Below are positions 9,162-20,085 of a DNA stretch of 64,000 bases, piece after piece. The first letter of the stretch is position 1. Every line of letters begins with the position of its first letter. This DNA is from Commensalibacter intestini A911 (GTDB lineage: Bacteria; Pseudomonadota; Alphaproteobacteria; Acetobacterales; Acetobacteraceae), in assembly GCF_000231445.1 (NCBI RefSeq), contig NZ_AGFR01000003.1, forward strand, positions 248,001 through 312,000. Reading direction: 5' to 3'. The notes under the pieces were generated by a model. It was not told the origin of the DNA. It saw only the letters and a program-made list of their open reading frames with translations, and searched no databases. The translations under genes were made by a program, and so were the position numbers.

Positions 9162-9437
9162 TTAGTAGCCTTGGTTATAATTACCTTGTTTAGGTTTGTT
9201 TGGCGTTGTTGCGGCACCAACACCAGCGCCTAAAGCGCCACCAGCAAGAGCGCCAATCGCAGCACCAGTACCACCACCAGCAAGAACGCCAATCGCAGCC
9301 CCTGTGCCGCCACCAATCAGTGCACCTGTACCTGCACGGCCACCCATGCTATATCCATTATCACATGCAGTTAAAAAAGATGTTGATAGGACAACAAGAG
9401 CTAAGCCAGCATAAGTAGATCTTAATATCTTTTGCAT
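9162..9437 (-). CDS. Glycine-zipper lipoprotein
   Basis: A 91-residue predicted outer-membrane or periplasmic lipoprotein. The signal peptide ends in a lipobox LTAC with Cys25, and residues after it (DN) begin a short mature chain. Almost the whole mature part is a glycine-zipper: repeated GTGALIGGGTGAAIG and GALAGGALGAGVG units that would form tightly packing helices, as in SmpA/SlyB/Pal-associated glycine-zipper families. It ends in a polar tail (TTPNKPKQGNYNQGY). The coding DNA repeats accordingly, which may promote slippage. AAGAAAG upstream of ATG 9437 is the likely ribosome-binding site. It stands alone, convergent with the amidase gene. The molecular role is unknown; such proteins are thought to stabilise the envelope. 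Confidence 0.8.
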   Translation of the reverse strand: MQKILRSTYAGLALVVLSTSFLTACDNGYSMGGRAGTGALIGGGTGAAIGVLAGGGTGAAIGALAGGALGAGVGAATTPNKPKQGNYNQGY

Positions 9438-11053
<1,616 letters not shown>

Positions 11054-11089
11054 AGTTATGATGTTCATTTAAAATATTTGTATTTGTTG

Positions 11090-11120
11090 AATAGTGTGTG
11101 TTGGTTAAACACACACTATT
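11090..11120 (+). repeat. Inverted repeat in the mreB-mreC gap
   Basis: Perfect 12-base arms AATAGTGTGTGT and ACACACACTATT flank a 7-base loop (TGGTTAA). No T-run follows, so it is not a classic terminator. Placed between mreB and mreC it could be a partial terminator or an mRNA-stabilising hairpin that keeps MreB in excess over MreC and MreD. Confidence 0.7.
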
Positions 11121-11162
11121 AATGTATGAGCTATAAACAATTGTCATTTTTTGTTACCGATC

Positions 11163-12074
11163 ATGATTCCTTTATCTATTCATATTAAACAAGGATTAGC
11201 AAAATTGGTGTTACCATTTTTGTTTGTTGTCGCTTGTTTAATCATGTTGCTTGGCCAAGCGCAGCCAAAGTTTATTGAAACATTACGTCTTAAAGTGACA
11301 GATTTTTTAGCTCCAGGCTATGCGCTGATAGAAGAACCCTTTAATATCGTTTATGGTTTTGTCAATACGATTAAAGATATTCAAAATATTTCTGCTGAAA
11401 ATAAAGCATTAAAAGAACAAAACTTACAGCTTCGCCGTTGGTATCACGTTGCGATGGGGCTTGTTGATGAGAATACCTTATTAAAAAATCAACTTCACTG
11501 GATACCAGACAGAGCTTTATCTTTTGTTACTGCACGTGTTGTCGCAGATGTGAGTGGTGTATATCATAAAGCGATTTTAGTTGTTTTGGGAGAGGATCAT
11601 TCTGTTAAACCAGGTCAAGTTGCTTTAGATGGGTTTGGTTTAGTCGGTAGAGTGACTGAGGTTGGAGAACGTTCTGCAAGAATACTTTTAATTAATGATG
11701 ATTCTAGTCGTATTCCAGTAAGATTATCTAATTCTAAAGCTCAGGCTATTATGGCAGGAGATAATAGCTTATATCCAAGATTAATTTTTTATCCAGAGGA
11801 TAAGCATCCTATTGAGGGTGAAAAAGTAGTAACGGATGGGCAAGGGGATGTTTTGCCAGCAGGGATTCCAATTGGTTATGTTCATTATTTAAAACCAGGA
11901 CAGCCAGTAGTTGTGCCATATTTGCCTTTAGATCACCTTAGAATTGTCAGAATCTTTAATTATGGAAAAAATGAAGTGATTGCCCCCGGTGCTCCAGGTA
12001 GAGTCATTCCTTCAACTAAAAAAAATAGACAAGGACCCGTGGCAAGCCCAACATTGCTGGGGCGTGATGAGTAA
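11163..12074 (+). CDS. mreC: Rod shape-determining protein MreC
   Basis: Inner-membrane bitopic protein of the elongasome that links MreB to the periplasmic PBP2-RodA synthase. A single membrane segment (KLVLPFLFVVACLIMLLG) sits near residues 15-35. It is followed by a coiled coil (ENKALKEQNLQLRRWYH) and the MreC beta domain with the usual ARVVADVSGVYHKAILVVLGEDHSVKPGQVAL and GLVGRVTEVGERSARILLINDDSSRIPV stretches. About 303 residues. Start is ATG 11163; TTG 11151 in the same frame is possible, and neither has a clear ribosome-binding site. The stop TAA overlaps the mreD start (TAATG), so the two are probably translationally coupled. Nothing is missing from the family pattern. Confidence 0.93.
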   Translation: MIPLSIHIKQGLAKLVLPFLFVVACLIMLLGQAQPKFIETLRLKVTDFLAPGYALIEEPFNIVYGFVNTIKDIQNISAENKALKEQNLQLRRWYHVAMGLVDENTLLKNQLHWIPDRALSFVTARVVADVSGVYHKAILVVLGEDHSVKPGQVALDGFGLVGRVTEVGERSARILLINDDSSRIPVRLSNSKAQAIMAGDNSLYPRLIFYPEDKHPIEGEKVVTDGQGDVLPAGIPIGYVHYLKPGQPVVVPYLPLDHLRIVRIFNYGKNEVIAPGAPGRVIPSTKKNRQGPVASPTLLGRDE

Positions 12075-12652
12075 TGATAAAAAAAGATAATACGAATCAT
12101 TTTAATGATCGTAAAACGCCAGGAATAAGGCCAGCTTTTAGCAAATTTCAACATATAGATATGGTTGTGCGCTCTTTGGTGCCCATGGCTTTTACGATTT
12201 TTGTGGTATTATTTTTATCAACGCCTTTTGATATTCCAGGTAGAAACGAGTTATTGCCAGCGATTGTTGTCGCCTCTGTTTATTTCTGGTCCATTTATAG
12301 ACCTAAATCTATGCCTGCGGTGGGTGTATTTTTTCTAGGTTTTTTAACTGATTTATTAAATTTTTCGACGCCAGGCGTAGTAATTTTTATCTTACTGATT
12401 ACTTATGGAATAGGTGTTACGCAACGCTTTCGATTGGCTAAGTATAACTTTATATTAGTTTGGTTAATTTTTGCTGTGATCGCTGTGGGAGTATTTATGT
12501 TGCAATGGATTTTAAGCTCTGTATTCAGTTTGAAAATAATGCCTTATACTTCATTTTTATTTGAAATTATTTTTGCAGTTGGGATTTATCCTTTATTATC
12601 CATTGTTTTTGCTTGGGCGCATCGAACCATTGCTAATCCTGGAAAAGTGTAA
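12074..12652 (+). CDS. mreD: Rod shape-determining protein MreD
   Basis: Small inner-membrane subunit of the elongasome that joins MreC. The 192-residue protein has a cytoplasmic N-terminal 35 residues and then about five or six hydrophobic segments, including the characteristic FFLGFLTDLLNFSTPGVVIFILLITYG, which matches the MreD core (GFLxDLLxxxPLGxxxL). Its start ATG overlaps the mreC stop. It lies 14 bases before mrdA. The family is weakly conserved, but the position between mreC and mrdA makes the assignment safe. Confidence 0.9.
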   Translation: MIKKDNTNHFNDRKTPGIRPAFSKFQHIDMVVRSLVPMAFTIFVVLFLSTPFDIPGRNELLPAIVVASVYFWSIYRPKSMPAVGVFFLGFLTDLLNFSTPGVVIFILLITYGIGVTQRFRLAKYNFILVWLIFAVIAVGVFMLQWILSSVFSLKIMPYTSFLFEIIFAVGIYPLLSIVFAWAHRTIANPGKV

Positions 12653-12666
12653 GTTTTGCAGTTGAA

Positions 12667-14637
12667 ATGAAAAAAAAGAAAAGATCCTTTTCTGCGAATA
12701 AGCAAGTACAGCAAGATGCTAGTTCTTCACGGCGTGTTTTTTCACGTCGAGCATTATTGTTGATTGCGACGCAAACGGGAATTTTATCTTTATTAGCCAG
12801 CCGTCTGTATAAATTGCAGATTACAGAAGGTGATAAATATATCAAAATGGCTAAAAACAATTTGATAAGTAAACGATTGCTGGCTCCTCCAAGAGGAAGT
12901 ATTCATGATCGTTATGGTGATGTTGTTGCTAATAACAAGATTAATTGGCGAGCTTTATTAATTCCAGAAGAAACAAGTGATTTATCTGATGTGATTGAGC
13001 GTTTTAGTCAATTAATTGCATTAGATGAGCATGATTATGCACGTATTCAATGGTCTGTTGATCATCAAAGACGTTTTATTCCAATTATGTTAAAGGATTT
13101 TTTGTCTTGGGATGAAATGGCAATGATTGAGGTAAACTCCCCTACATTGCCAGGTGTGATTATTGATACAGGGACAAAGCGTGTTTATCCAACAGGCCCT
13201 TTATTGGCGCATGTCGTGGGATATGTTGCACCACCAAATGAAAAAGATGTGGCTGCAAATCCGATCCTTGCTTTGCCAGGAATAAGAGTTGGACGTGCTG
13301 GGATAGAAAAAACCCAAGATGATGTTTTACGAGGAACGGCGGGTGATGTTGAAGTAGAAGTTGATTCTGTTGGGCGTATTATTACGACCTTAGGACGCAA
13401 GGAAAGTGTCCAAGGGCAAGATATTCAGTTAACGATAGATTCTCAACTACAAGATGAGATTAGAAGTTTAATTGGTGAAGAATCTGCCAGTGCGGTTGTA
13501 TTAAACTGTCAAAATGGTGAAGTCATGGCGATGGTGAGTAATCCATCGTTTGACCCATCTTTATTTGATAGTGGGGTTAGTCACGCGCAGTGGAAAGCAT
13601 GGATGAATGATGAGCGCAATCCTTTGATGGATAAAGCAGTTGCTGGACTATACCCACCAGGTTCCACATTTAAACCTGCTGTTGCTTTGGCTGCACTAGA
13701 GGTAAAAACGATTACACCAAATGATCGCATTAATTGTCCAGGATATTATGATTATGGTGGGACGCGTTTTCATTGTTGGAATAAATATGGACATGGTTCG
13801 TTAAATCTTCATGAGGCGATAAAGTTTTCTTGTGATGTGTACTTTTACGAGGTTGCACGTCGTACAGGTATGGATGCAATTCATAAAACTTGTCAAAAAC
13901 TTGGGTTAGGAGTTGCTCTGCCGATTGAGTTGACTCATGTGAAAGCAGGGCTAATTCCAACACCTGAATGGCGACAGAAGCATGGGCATCATTGGAATAT
14001 CGGGGATACGATTGTTAGTGGAATTGGACAAGGCTTTGTGCATGTTTCTCCGTTACAGCTTGCGACATATACAGCGCGGATGGCGACTGGAAAAATCGTT
14101 GATCCTCATTTGGTAAGGGCAAGAGATAGTCAAATTACTCCTCAAGCTAATCCTAATTTTTGGCAGCCTATTGATATTAATCCTGATTTTTTAAAAATGG
14201 TTCGCTCTGGGATGTATGCGGTTGTGAATGAACCTAGAGGCTCTGGGGCTAAAGCTAAGATCAATTATAATGGAATGCTATTGGCTGGAAAAACAGGGAC
14301 AGCACAAGTTAAAAGGGTTTCAAGAGCTCTGCGTGAAAGTGGTCATTTTAACTCTGCGAATTTACCGTGGAAATATCGTCCTCATGCGTTATTTATTTGT
14401 TTTGCACCTTATGACAATCCACAATATGCCATTTCAGTGATTGTAGAGCATGGGAATGCCGCGGCATCAGTAGCTGCACCGTTGGCTAGAGATATTATGC
14501 TTAAGACGTTACGCAGAGATCCTGCGAATAAAGAAAAGCGGGTTGGCGAACAAGGCAAATCTGATAATCAAGATCAATCTGATAAATCAGAGCCCCAAGA
14601 GCCTAAAGAGCCTCAGAGTTCTCCAGATACGCAGTAA
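12667..14637 (+). CDS. mrdA: Penicillin-binding protein 2 (elongasome transpeptidase)
   Basis: Class B penicillin-binding protein that crosslinks peptidoglycan during lateral growth, partner of RodA. Of 656 residues, 1-30 are cytoplasmic and basic, one membrane anchor follows (ALLLIATQTGILSLLASRLY), then the dimerisation/pedestal domain (RLLAPPRGSIHDRYGDVVA) and the transpeptidase. Active-site motifs are complete: S333TFK in YPPGSTFKPA, S388CD, and K542TGTAQ. The last 40 residues are a polar Gln/Ser/Lys/Pro tail (EKRVGEQGKSDNQDQSD and so on), longer than usual and presumably disordered. It follows mreD by 14 bases and precedes rodA by 41, fitting one transcript. Confidence 0.96.
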   Translation: MKKKKRSFSANKQVQQDASSSRRVFSRRALLLIATQTGILSLLASRLYKLQITEGDKYIKMAKNNLISKRLLAPPRGSIHDRYGDVVANNKINWRALLIPEETSDLSDVIERFSQLIALDEHDYARIQWSVDHQRRFIPIMLKDFLSWDEMAMIEVNSPTLPGVIIDTGTKRVYPTGPLLAHVVGYVAPPNEKDVAANPILALPGIRVGRAGIEKTQDDVLRGTAGDVEVEVDSVGRIITTLGRKESVQGQDIQLTIDSQLQDEIRSLIGEESASAVVLNCQNGEVMAMVSNPSFDPSLFDSGVSHAQWKAWMNDERNPLMDKAVAGLYPPGSTFKPAVALAALEVKTITPNDRINCPGYYDYGGTRFHCWNKYGHGSLNLHEAIKFSCDVYFYEVARRTGMDAIHKTCQKLGLGVALPIELTHVKAGLIPTPEWRQKHGHHWNIGDTIVSGIGQGFVHVSPLQLATYTARMATGKIVDPHLVRARDSQITPQANPNFWQPIDINPDFLKMVRSGMYAVVNEPRGSGAKAKINYNGMLLAGKTGTAQVKRVSRALRESGHFNSANLPWKYRPHALFICFAPYDNPQYAISVIVEHGNAAASVAAPLARDIMLKTLRRDPANKEKRVGEQGKSDNQDQSDKSEPQEPKEPQSSPDTQ

Positions 14638-14678
14638 GTGAGTATGCCTTATATATTCTTAACTAAAGAGTAAAATAA

Positions 14679-15833
14679 ATGGTTTTTGAGAAACGTTTGC
14701 TAAGAGCAGAGCCTAATTTAAAAATCTTAGGAAAATTATGGCGTATTAATTGGTTATATGTTGCCTTAATTTGCTTACTCGCAGGCGTTGGATATCTTGC
14801 TTTATATTCAGCGGCTGGTGGTGCTGATTACCCTTATGCTCGTCCACAAATGATGCGGTTTGCAATGGGATTTGTAATTATGATCTCAGTCGCAGTAACG
14901 CCATTAAGATTTCTTGCAAAGCTTGCGTGGCCTTTATATGGTCTTGGTATTGCTCTATTACTGGCAGTTTTACATATGGGACATGTAGGGAAAGGTGCAG
15001 AACGTTGGATTATTATTGGAGGAATTGCCTTACAACCTTCGGAGCTTATGAAAATAGGCTTAGTTCTATTACTGGCAACGTGGTTTCATAAAATTAGTTG
15101 GAAGCAAATGGGAAATCCTTTGAGATTACTTATTCCAGCTTTTTTGGTTTTACTGCCTGTTGTTTTAGTACTGAAAGAGCCAAATTTAGGTACTGCAGTG
15201 ATTATTGCTTGTATTGGGGCTTCGATTTTTTTCGCAGCAGGAATGAGAATATGGCTAATCGCTTTATTGGTGTCTCCATTACCGTTTGCATTTGAATTTA
15301 TTTATAGTCATTTACATGATTATCAAAAGGCGAGAATTACTACGTTTTTACATCCAGAAAGTGATCCTTTAGGGGCTGGTTATAACATTATTCAGTCTAA
15401 AATTGCCTTAGGTTCTGGTGGAATGTGGGGGCAGGGTTTCTTACATGGAACTCAAGGCCAGCTAAATTTTCTTCCTGAAAAACAAACAGATTTTATTTTT
15501 ACAATGTTATCGGAAGAATGGGGCTTTGTTGGTGGAGCGTGTATTATTGGTTTATTATTCCTTTTGATTTTAGGTGGAATGATTTTTGCTATTCGTTCTA
15601 AAAATCAGTTCGGTCGCTTATTAGCTTTAGGGCTAACGATGAATTTTTTCTTTTATTGTGCGGTTAATTTGTCAATGGTAATGGGGGCTATTCCTGTGGG
15701 GGGGGTACCTTTACCGATGGTTTCTTATGGTGGTTCTGCAATGCTAACCGTGATGTTTGGATTTGGATTGTTGTTGTCGGTGCAAGTTCATAAAGATTCT
15801 ACTTTTGGAATGGAAAAAGCCAAAGAGGAGTAG
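14679..15833 (+). CDS. mrdB: Peptidoglycan glycosyltransferase RodA
   Basis: SEDS-family polymerase that strings lipid II into glycan chains during elongation. The 384-residue protein has about ten membrane segments and SEDS signatures: WIIIGGIALQPSELMKIGLVL, KEPNLGTAVII (with the region preceding the catalytic Asp loop), GAGYNIIQSKIALGSGGMWGQG and the C-terminal VGGVPLPMVSYGGSAML. ATG 14679 fits the family start, with an AAAGAGTAAA weak ribosome site. It is the partner of the PBP2 gene directly upstream, and GAGGAG at its end serves the next gene. Confidence 0.96.
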   Translation: MVFEKRLLRAEPNLKILGKLWRINWLYVALICLLAGVGYLALYSAAGGADYPYARPQMMRFAMGFVIMISVAVTPLRFLAKLAWPLYGLGIALLLAVLHMGHVGKGAERWIIIGGIALQPSELMKIGLVLLLATWFHKISWKQMGNPLRLLIPAFLVLLPVVLVLKEPNLGTAVIIACIGASIFFAAGMRIWLIALLVSPLPFAFEFIYSHLHDYQKARITTFLHPESDPLGAGYNIIQSKIALGSGGMWGQGFLHGTQGQLNFLPEKQTDFIFTMLSEEWGFVGGACIIGLLFLLILGGMIFAIRSKNQFGRLLALGLTMNFFFYCAVNLSMVMGAIPVGGVPLPMVSYGGSAMLTVMFGFGLLLSVQVHKDSTFGMEKAKEE

Positions 15834-15838
15834 ATAAT

Positions 15839-16231
15839 ATGACTGGTATTTTGTCTCCAACGGCAAAAATAAATGCTGCTTATAAAGAAAGTGTGTATCA
15901 GGCAGGGAGTGTTTCTACAAAAATTAATCAATATCCTAAAGGGATTTCTGAGAAGTTACATCAAACAACTTTTGTATTATTAAGTGCTTATAATCCAGGA
16001 GGGCGTTTGAGGCCGTTAGGCTGGAATATAAAGATGATGGAGCGCCTTGAGCAATGTTTGTCTAAGTATGAATATGTCTATGGTCAAGGATCATTAAAAG
16101 AGGTTTCAGAACCTCTTTTAATGGTGAATATTGATCCAAGAAAAGCAATTTATTTAGCAAGAAAATTTCGTCAAAATGCTATTGTGTTGATACGGCATCA
16201 AAGAAAGTCTAAACTTGTGTTTTTAGCGTAA
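15839..16231 (+). CDS. DUF3293-domain protein
   Basis: A 130-residue cytoplasmic protein of unknown function. The core FVLLSAYNPGGRLRPLGWNIKMMERLEQCL matches the DUF3293 pattern (an aromatic-rich AYNP loop, then an invariant Asn followed by an amphipathic helix), and a later IDPRKAIYLARKFRQNAIVLI gives the usual C-terminal half. It starts six bases after rodA with AGAGGAG as ribosome site, so it is the last gene of the rod-shape transcript. It ends only three bases from the convergent outer-membrane gene at 16235, with no terminator between them. The functional link to cell shape is positional only. Confidence 0.75.
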   Translation: MTGILSPTAKINAAYKESVYQAGSVSTKINQYPKGISEKLHQTTFVLLSAYNPGGRLRPLGWNIKMMERLEQCLSKYEYVYGQGSLKEVSEPLLMVNIDPRKAIYLARKFRQNAIVLIRHQRKSKLVFLA

Positions 16232-16234
16232 TTT

Positions 16235-17275
16235 TTAGAATAACAGCATCACTGCAAATTGAGGTTGAACAAAATCATTGCTATTGTGACCATTAACGGT
16301 TAGTGCCGTTCCAACGATAATACCAATTTTTGGACTCCAGTTATATTCAACAGCAGGAGCAAGTTGAATATCATGAGAAGCTCCTGTAACACGTCGGTTG
16401 TAAACAGCGTTTTTATCCGTGCCTTTCATGCGCGTGCCTTTTGCCCAATCGTACACAAAATCAAAAGATAAAAGCCATTCTTTGGTAAAACCATATTCTA
16501 AAGAAAAACCTGTATTTCCAAACAATCCAGGCCTTGCATTCCCTTTATATCCTAAGCTTGTGCCATAATTACTGATATTTTTAATATTAACAGAATTTAA
16601 AGGTTGTCTACCAACGCCCCAAACGCGCACACGTAAAGCATGGTTAAAAACATTATAAGCGGCTTGAGATTGTAATCCAAAACGTAGTGCATAGGTTCCA
16701 TTGCCAGCACCATCAAGAGCGCGACCTAGATTAGAGTAATTTCCAGTTGGAAAAGTCATTCCTAAGATGGTGGTGAGGCTGGGTCTATAAGATGCATTGT
16801 CTTGATCAATCCATCGGTATTGTAACTCCACAGGAAGATCAGCAAAATGTAGACTGCTAGAGGTCGTATGCCCATTCCAAGCATAGCGAATTTGAGGAGT
16901 GCTTTGAACGGAAAAATGGTCAGTAACCGCATATTTTATTAAGGTAAAATTAATAAAGTTATCTGTTCTATGTTTATTATTTTTTACATTTCCATCTGAT
17001 TGATAAGCGCCACGACTGATGGTCATTTGTGCATAAGGTTCAATCGCGAGTAAACCTGCCAGACTCATTGCTCCTGATGGAGAGAGTAATGATCCTGTAT
17101 AGCGTTGGTCATCTAAAACATTAGTTTTTTGTTGAGATGGAGCAATAACATCAGATGTTTGTTGAGATGAAGTCGCGGTTTGTGCATTTGCATAAGTGAC
17201 TGTTGAATATAACAGTAATGTTAAGAAGCTAGCCGATAAAAATTGACAGGATTTTTGAAAAAGGTAGTTTTTCAT
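16235..17275 (-). CDS. Outer-membrane beta-barrel protein, MetA-pathway transporter-like (paralogue 1)
   Basis: A 346-residue exported protein. A signal peptide (hydrophobic residues 10-27, TYANA cleavage region) is followed by a Gln/Thr/Ser linker and then alternating amphipathic strands up to a C-terminal phenylalanine (FAVMLLF), the hallmark of BamA-assembled barrels. The conserved block RYTGSLLSPSGAMSLAG and strands such as GFSLEYGFTKEWLLSFDFVYDW fit the Phenol_MetA_deg/transporter-like barrel group, but substrate is unknown. It is closely related to the next gene at 17445-18557 over nearly its whole length, with the most divergence in the N-terminal linker and one surface-loop region (KGTRMKG). 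AGGAATCAGAG precedes ATG 17275. Barrel identity is likely; the family name is tentative. Confidence 0.75.
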   Translation of the reverse strand: MKNYLFQKSCQFLSASFLTLLLYSTVTYANAQTATSSQQTSDVIAPSQQKTNVLDDQRYTGSLLSPSGAMSLAGLLAIEPYAQMTISRGAYQSDGNVKNNKHRTDNFINFTLIKYAVTDHFSVQSTPQIRYAWNGHTTSSSLHFADLPVELQYRWIDQDNASYRPSLTTILGMTFPTGNYSNLGRALDGAGNGTYALRFGLQSQAAYNVFNHALRVRVWGVGRQPLNSVNIKNISNYGTSLGYKGNARPGLFGNTGFSLEYGFTKEWLLSFDFVYDWAKGTRMKGTDKNAVYNRRVTGASHDIQLAPAVEYNWSPKIGIIVGTALTVNGHNSNDFVQPQFAVMLLF

Positions 17276-17390
17276 CTCTGATTCCTTATCCAGAAAGTTT
17301 AGGGGGAGCTTAACGAGGTAATGGATAGATAAAAAATACGGTATGAAAAAGAACGTATATTATGTTTTGATAATTTAATTTTTATAGATC

Positions 17391-17434
17391 TTATCGTTCA
17401 GAAGGCCGTTTAATAGAAGCTCTCTGAACGATAA
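17391..17434 (-). terminator. Inverted repeat after outer-membrane paralogue 2
   Basis: Perfect 12-base arms TTATCGTTCAGA (17391-17402) and TCTGAACGATAA (17423-17434) flank a 20-base loop, 10 bases past the stop of the gene at 17445. Only a loose T-rich stretch follows on the minus strand, so termination is probable but not certain. Confidence 0.6.
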
Positions 17435-17444
17435 TGATTAAATA

Positions 17445-18557
17445 TTAGAATACCATGTTGATAGCAAATTGAGGTTGAACAAAGTCATTGGTATTATGAC
17501 CGTCCACAGTGACAGCAGCCCCAACGATCACCCCAAAGAGAGGGCTCCAGTTATATTCAATAGCAGGTGCGATTTGAATATCATGGTATGCACCAGTTAC
17601 ATATCTTTCGAATTGACCGCCACCATATGCACCTCTCATACGAGTGCCTTTTCCCCAGTCATATTGGTAGTCAAAAGCAAGAACCCATTCATCGGTAATT
17701 CCATATTCAAGAGAGAATCCCCAGTTTCCGAATAATCCAGATTTTGCATTTCCTCTATAGTCACCATCTGTGCCATAGCTGCTAATCCCTTTAATGTTTG
17801 CAGATGTTAAAGGTTTTCTAGCAACACCCCATAAACGAACACGTAAAGCATGATTATCAATGTCATAAGCTGCTTGAGATTGTAATCCAAAGCGTAAAGC
17901 ATAGGAACCAGTACCAGCAGAATCTAGAGCTCTGCCTAGGTTTGTATAATCACCTGTAGGGAAGTTCATCCCTAAATAGGTTGTTAAGCTAGGGATATAT
18001 TTTTTGTTATTTTGGTCGATCCAGCGATATTGTAATTCAACAGGCAAATCAGAAAAATGAACAGTACTAGAGGTGGTTCGACCATTCCAATAATAGTAAA
18101 CTTGCGGCGTTATTTGAACGCTTAGATTGTTGGTAATACCGTATTTAAACAATATAAAGGTGTTTGCAGAATCGGTTCTGTGTTTATTGTTTTTAACACT
18201 ACCATTTGCTTGGTAAGCACCACGGCTAATGGTTGATTGAAAGTAAGGCTCAATCATTAACGCGCCAGCTTCTGTTACGGCTCCAGAAGGGGAGAGTAAT
18301 GATCCTGTATAACGTTGGATATCTAGAATACTAACTGCTGTATCTGCTGGTGGTGCCGTTGTAGATGAGGTGCTTTGTGTTACGTTAGCACTGCTGTTAT
18401 CTGTTGCAGAGTTTGTTGCAGGTGGGATCGGTTGTGTTGCTTTTGAATAGCTATTTGGGGCTAATGCGCATAAAAAACCCATTGATAAAAAAGAAATTGT
18501 AAATTTTTGAGTGTAACTGGATAGCTTAAATGAAGGATCTTTAAATAAAAAACGCAT
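17445..18557 (-). CDS. Outer-membrane beta-barrel protein, MetA-pathway transporter-like (paralogue 2)
   Basis: A 370-residue paralogue of the gene at 16235-17275. The N-terminal part has a long basic region, a hydrophobic segment (FTISFLSMGFLCALAP) and a Ser/Thr/Ala-rich linker near residues 40-75. The barrel begins at IQRYTGSLLSPSGAVTEAG and ends in a terminal Phe (FAINMVF). Many strands are near-identical to paralogue 1 (DLPVELQYRWIDQ, YALRFGLQSQAAY), which points to a tandem duplication followed by divergence of loops, for example the Gly/Tyr-rich RGAYGGGQFERYVTG. Upstream lie a perfect 12-base palindrome and a Fur-box-like sequence. Function unknown; a porin or small hydrophobic-molecule channel is the best guess. 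Confidence 0.75.
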   Translation of the reverse strand: MRFLFKDPSFKLSSYTQKFTISFLSMGFLCALAPNSYSKATQPIPPATNSATDNSSANVTQSTSSTTAPPADTAVSILDIQRYTGSLLSPSGAVTEAGALMIEPYFQSTISRGAYQANGSVKNNKHRTDSANTFILFKYGITNNLSVQITPQVYYYWNGRTTSSTVHFSDLPVELQYRWIDQNNKKYIPSLTTYLGMNFPTGDYTNLGRALDSAGTGSYALRFGLQSQAAYDIDNHALRVRLWGVARKPLTSANIKGISSYGTDGDYRGNAKSGLFGNWGFSLEYGITDEWVLAFDYQYDWGKGTRMRGAYGGGQFERYVTGAYHDIQIAPAIEYNWSPLFGVIVGAAVTVDGHNTNDFVQPQFAINMVF

Positions 18558-18615
18558 CAGCCTGTCTCCAAAAATGGGGAAAAAATAAAGGTTGAAACGA
18601 TAGAAAATCGTTAAT

Positions 18616-18627
18616 GTAGTATACTAC
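18616..18627. promoter_or_regulatory. Perfect palindrome GTAGTATACTAC
   Basis: A 12-base perfect palindrome 59 bases upstream of the ATG of outer-membrane paralogue 2. The size and position suit a dimeric repressor or activator site. No equivalent is present upstream of paralogue 1. The binding protein is unknown. Confidence 0.4.
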
Positions 18628-18769
18628 TCAGTAATGAAAATTATAAAAAAATACTATATGGAAAAAACACTTTAGATTCATTTACTTTTATAGATGTGCA
18701 TAGACGACACAATATATACTTTATGATTTGTGCAAATATAGCACATTTTCTATGTATTTTTAATGTGTA

Positions 18770-18788
18770 AATAATAATAATCATTAAT
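18770..18788. promoter_or_regulatory. Fur-box-like sequence upstream of outer-membrane paralogue 2
   Basis: AATAATAATAATCATTAAT matches the classical 19-base Fur consensus at 15 positions by my count. It lies about 210 bases upstream of the ATG at 18557. The surrounding DNA is so A+T-rich that a chance match is quite possible. Confidence 0.3.
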
Positions 18789-18858
18789 AATAAACTAAAA
18801 TTTTACGTTAAATAAATTTAAGATAATTTTGTATGGAAAATGATCTGATTAATTCATA

Positions 18859-20084
<1,226 letters not shown>

Positions 20085-20085
<1 letters not shown>

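Larger units (their letters stand above)
18558..18858. other. Spacer with candidate operators between htrA and outer-membrane paralogue 2
   Basis: This 301-base A+T-rich region lies upstream of the gene at 17445-18557 and downstream of htrA. It carries the palindrome at 18616-18627 and a Fur-like sequence at 18770-18788, described separately. No ORF or RNA gene is visible. Confidence 0.5.

Noticed and set aside
9196-9418. Two plus-strand frames with Pro/Ala or His/Gln repeats
   Set aside because: They are antisense readings of the glycine-zipper lipoprotein repeats.
16235-18557. Considered whether the barrel pair was a mobile-element duplication
   Set aside because: No inverted terminal repeats, transposase or target-site duplication; tandem duplication by recombination is enough.
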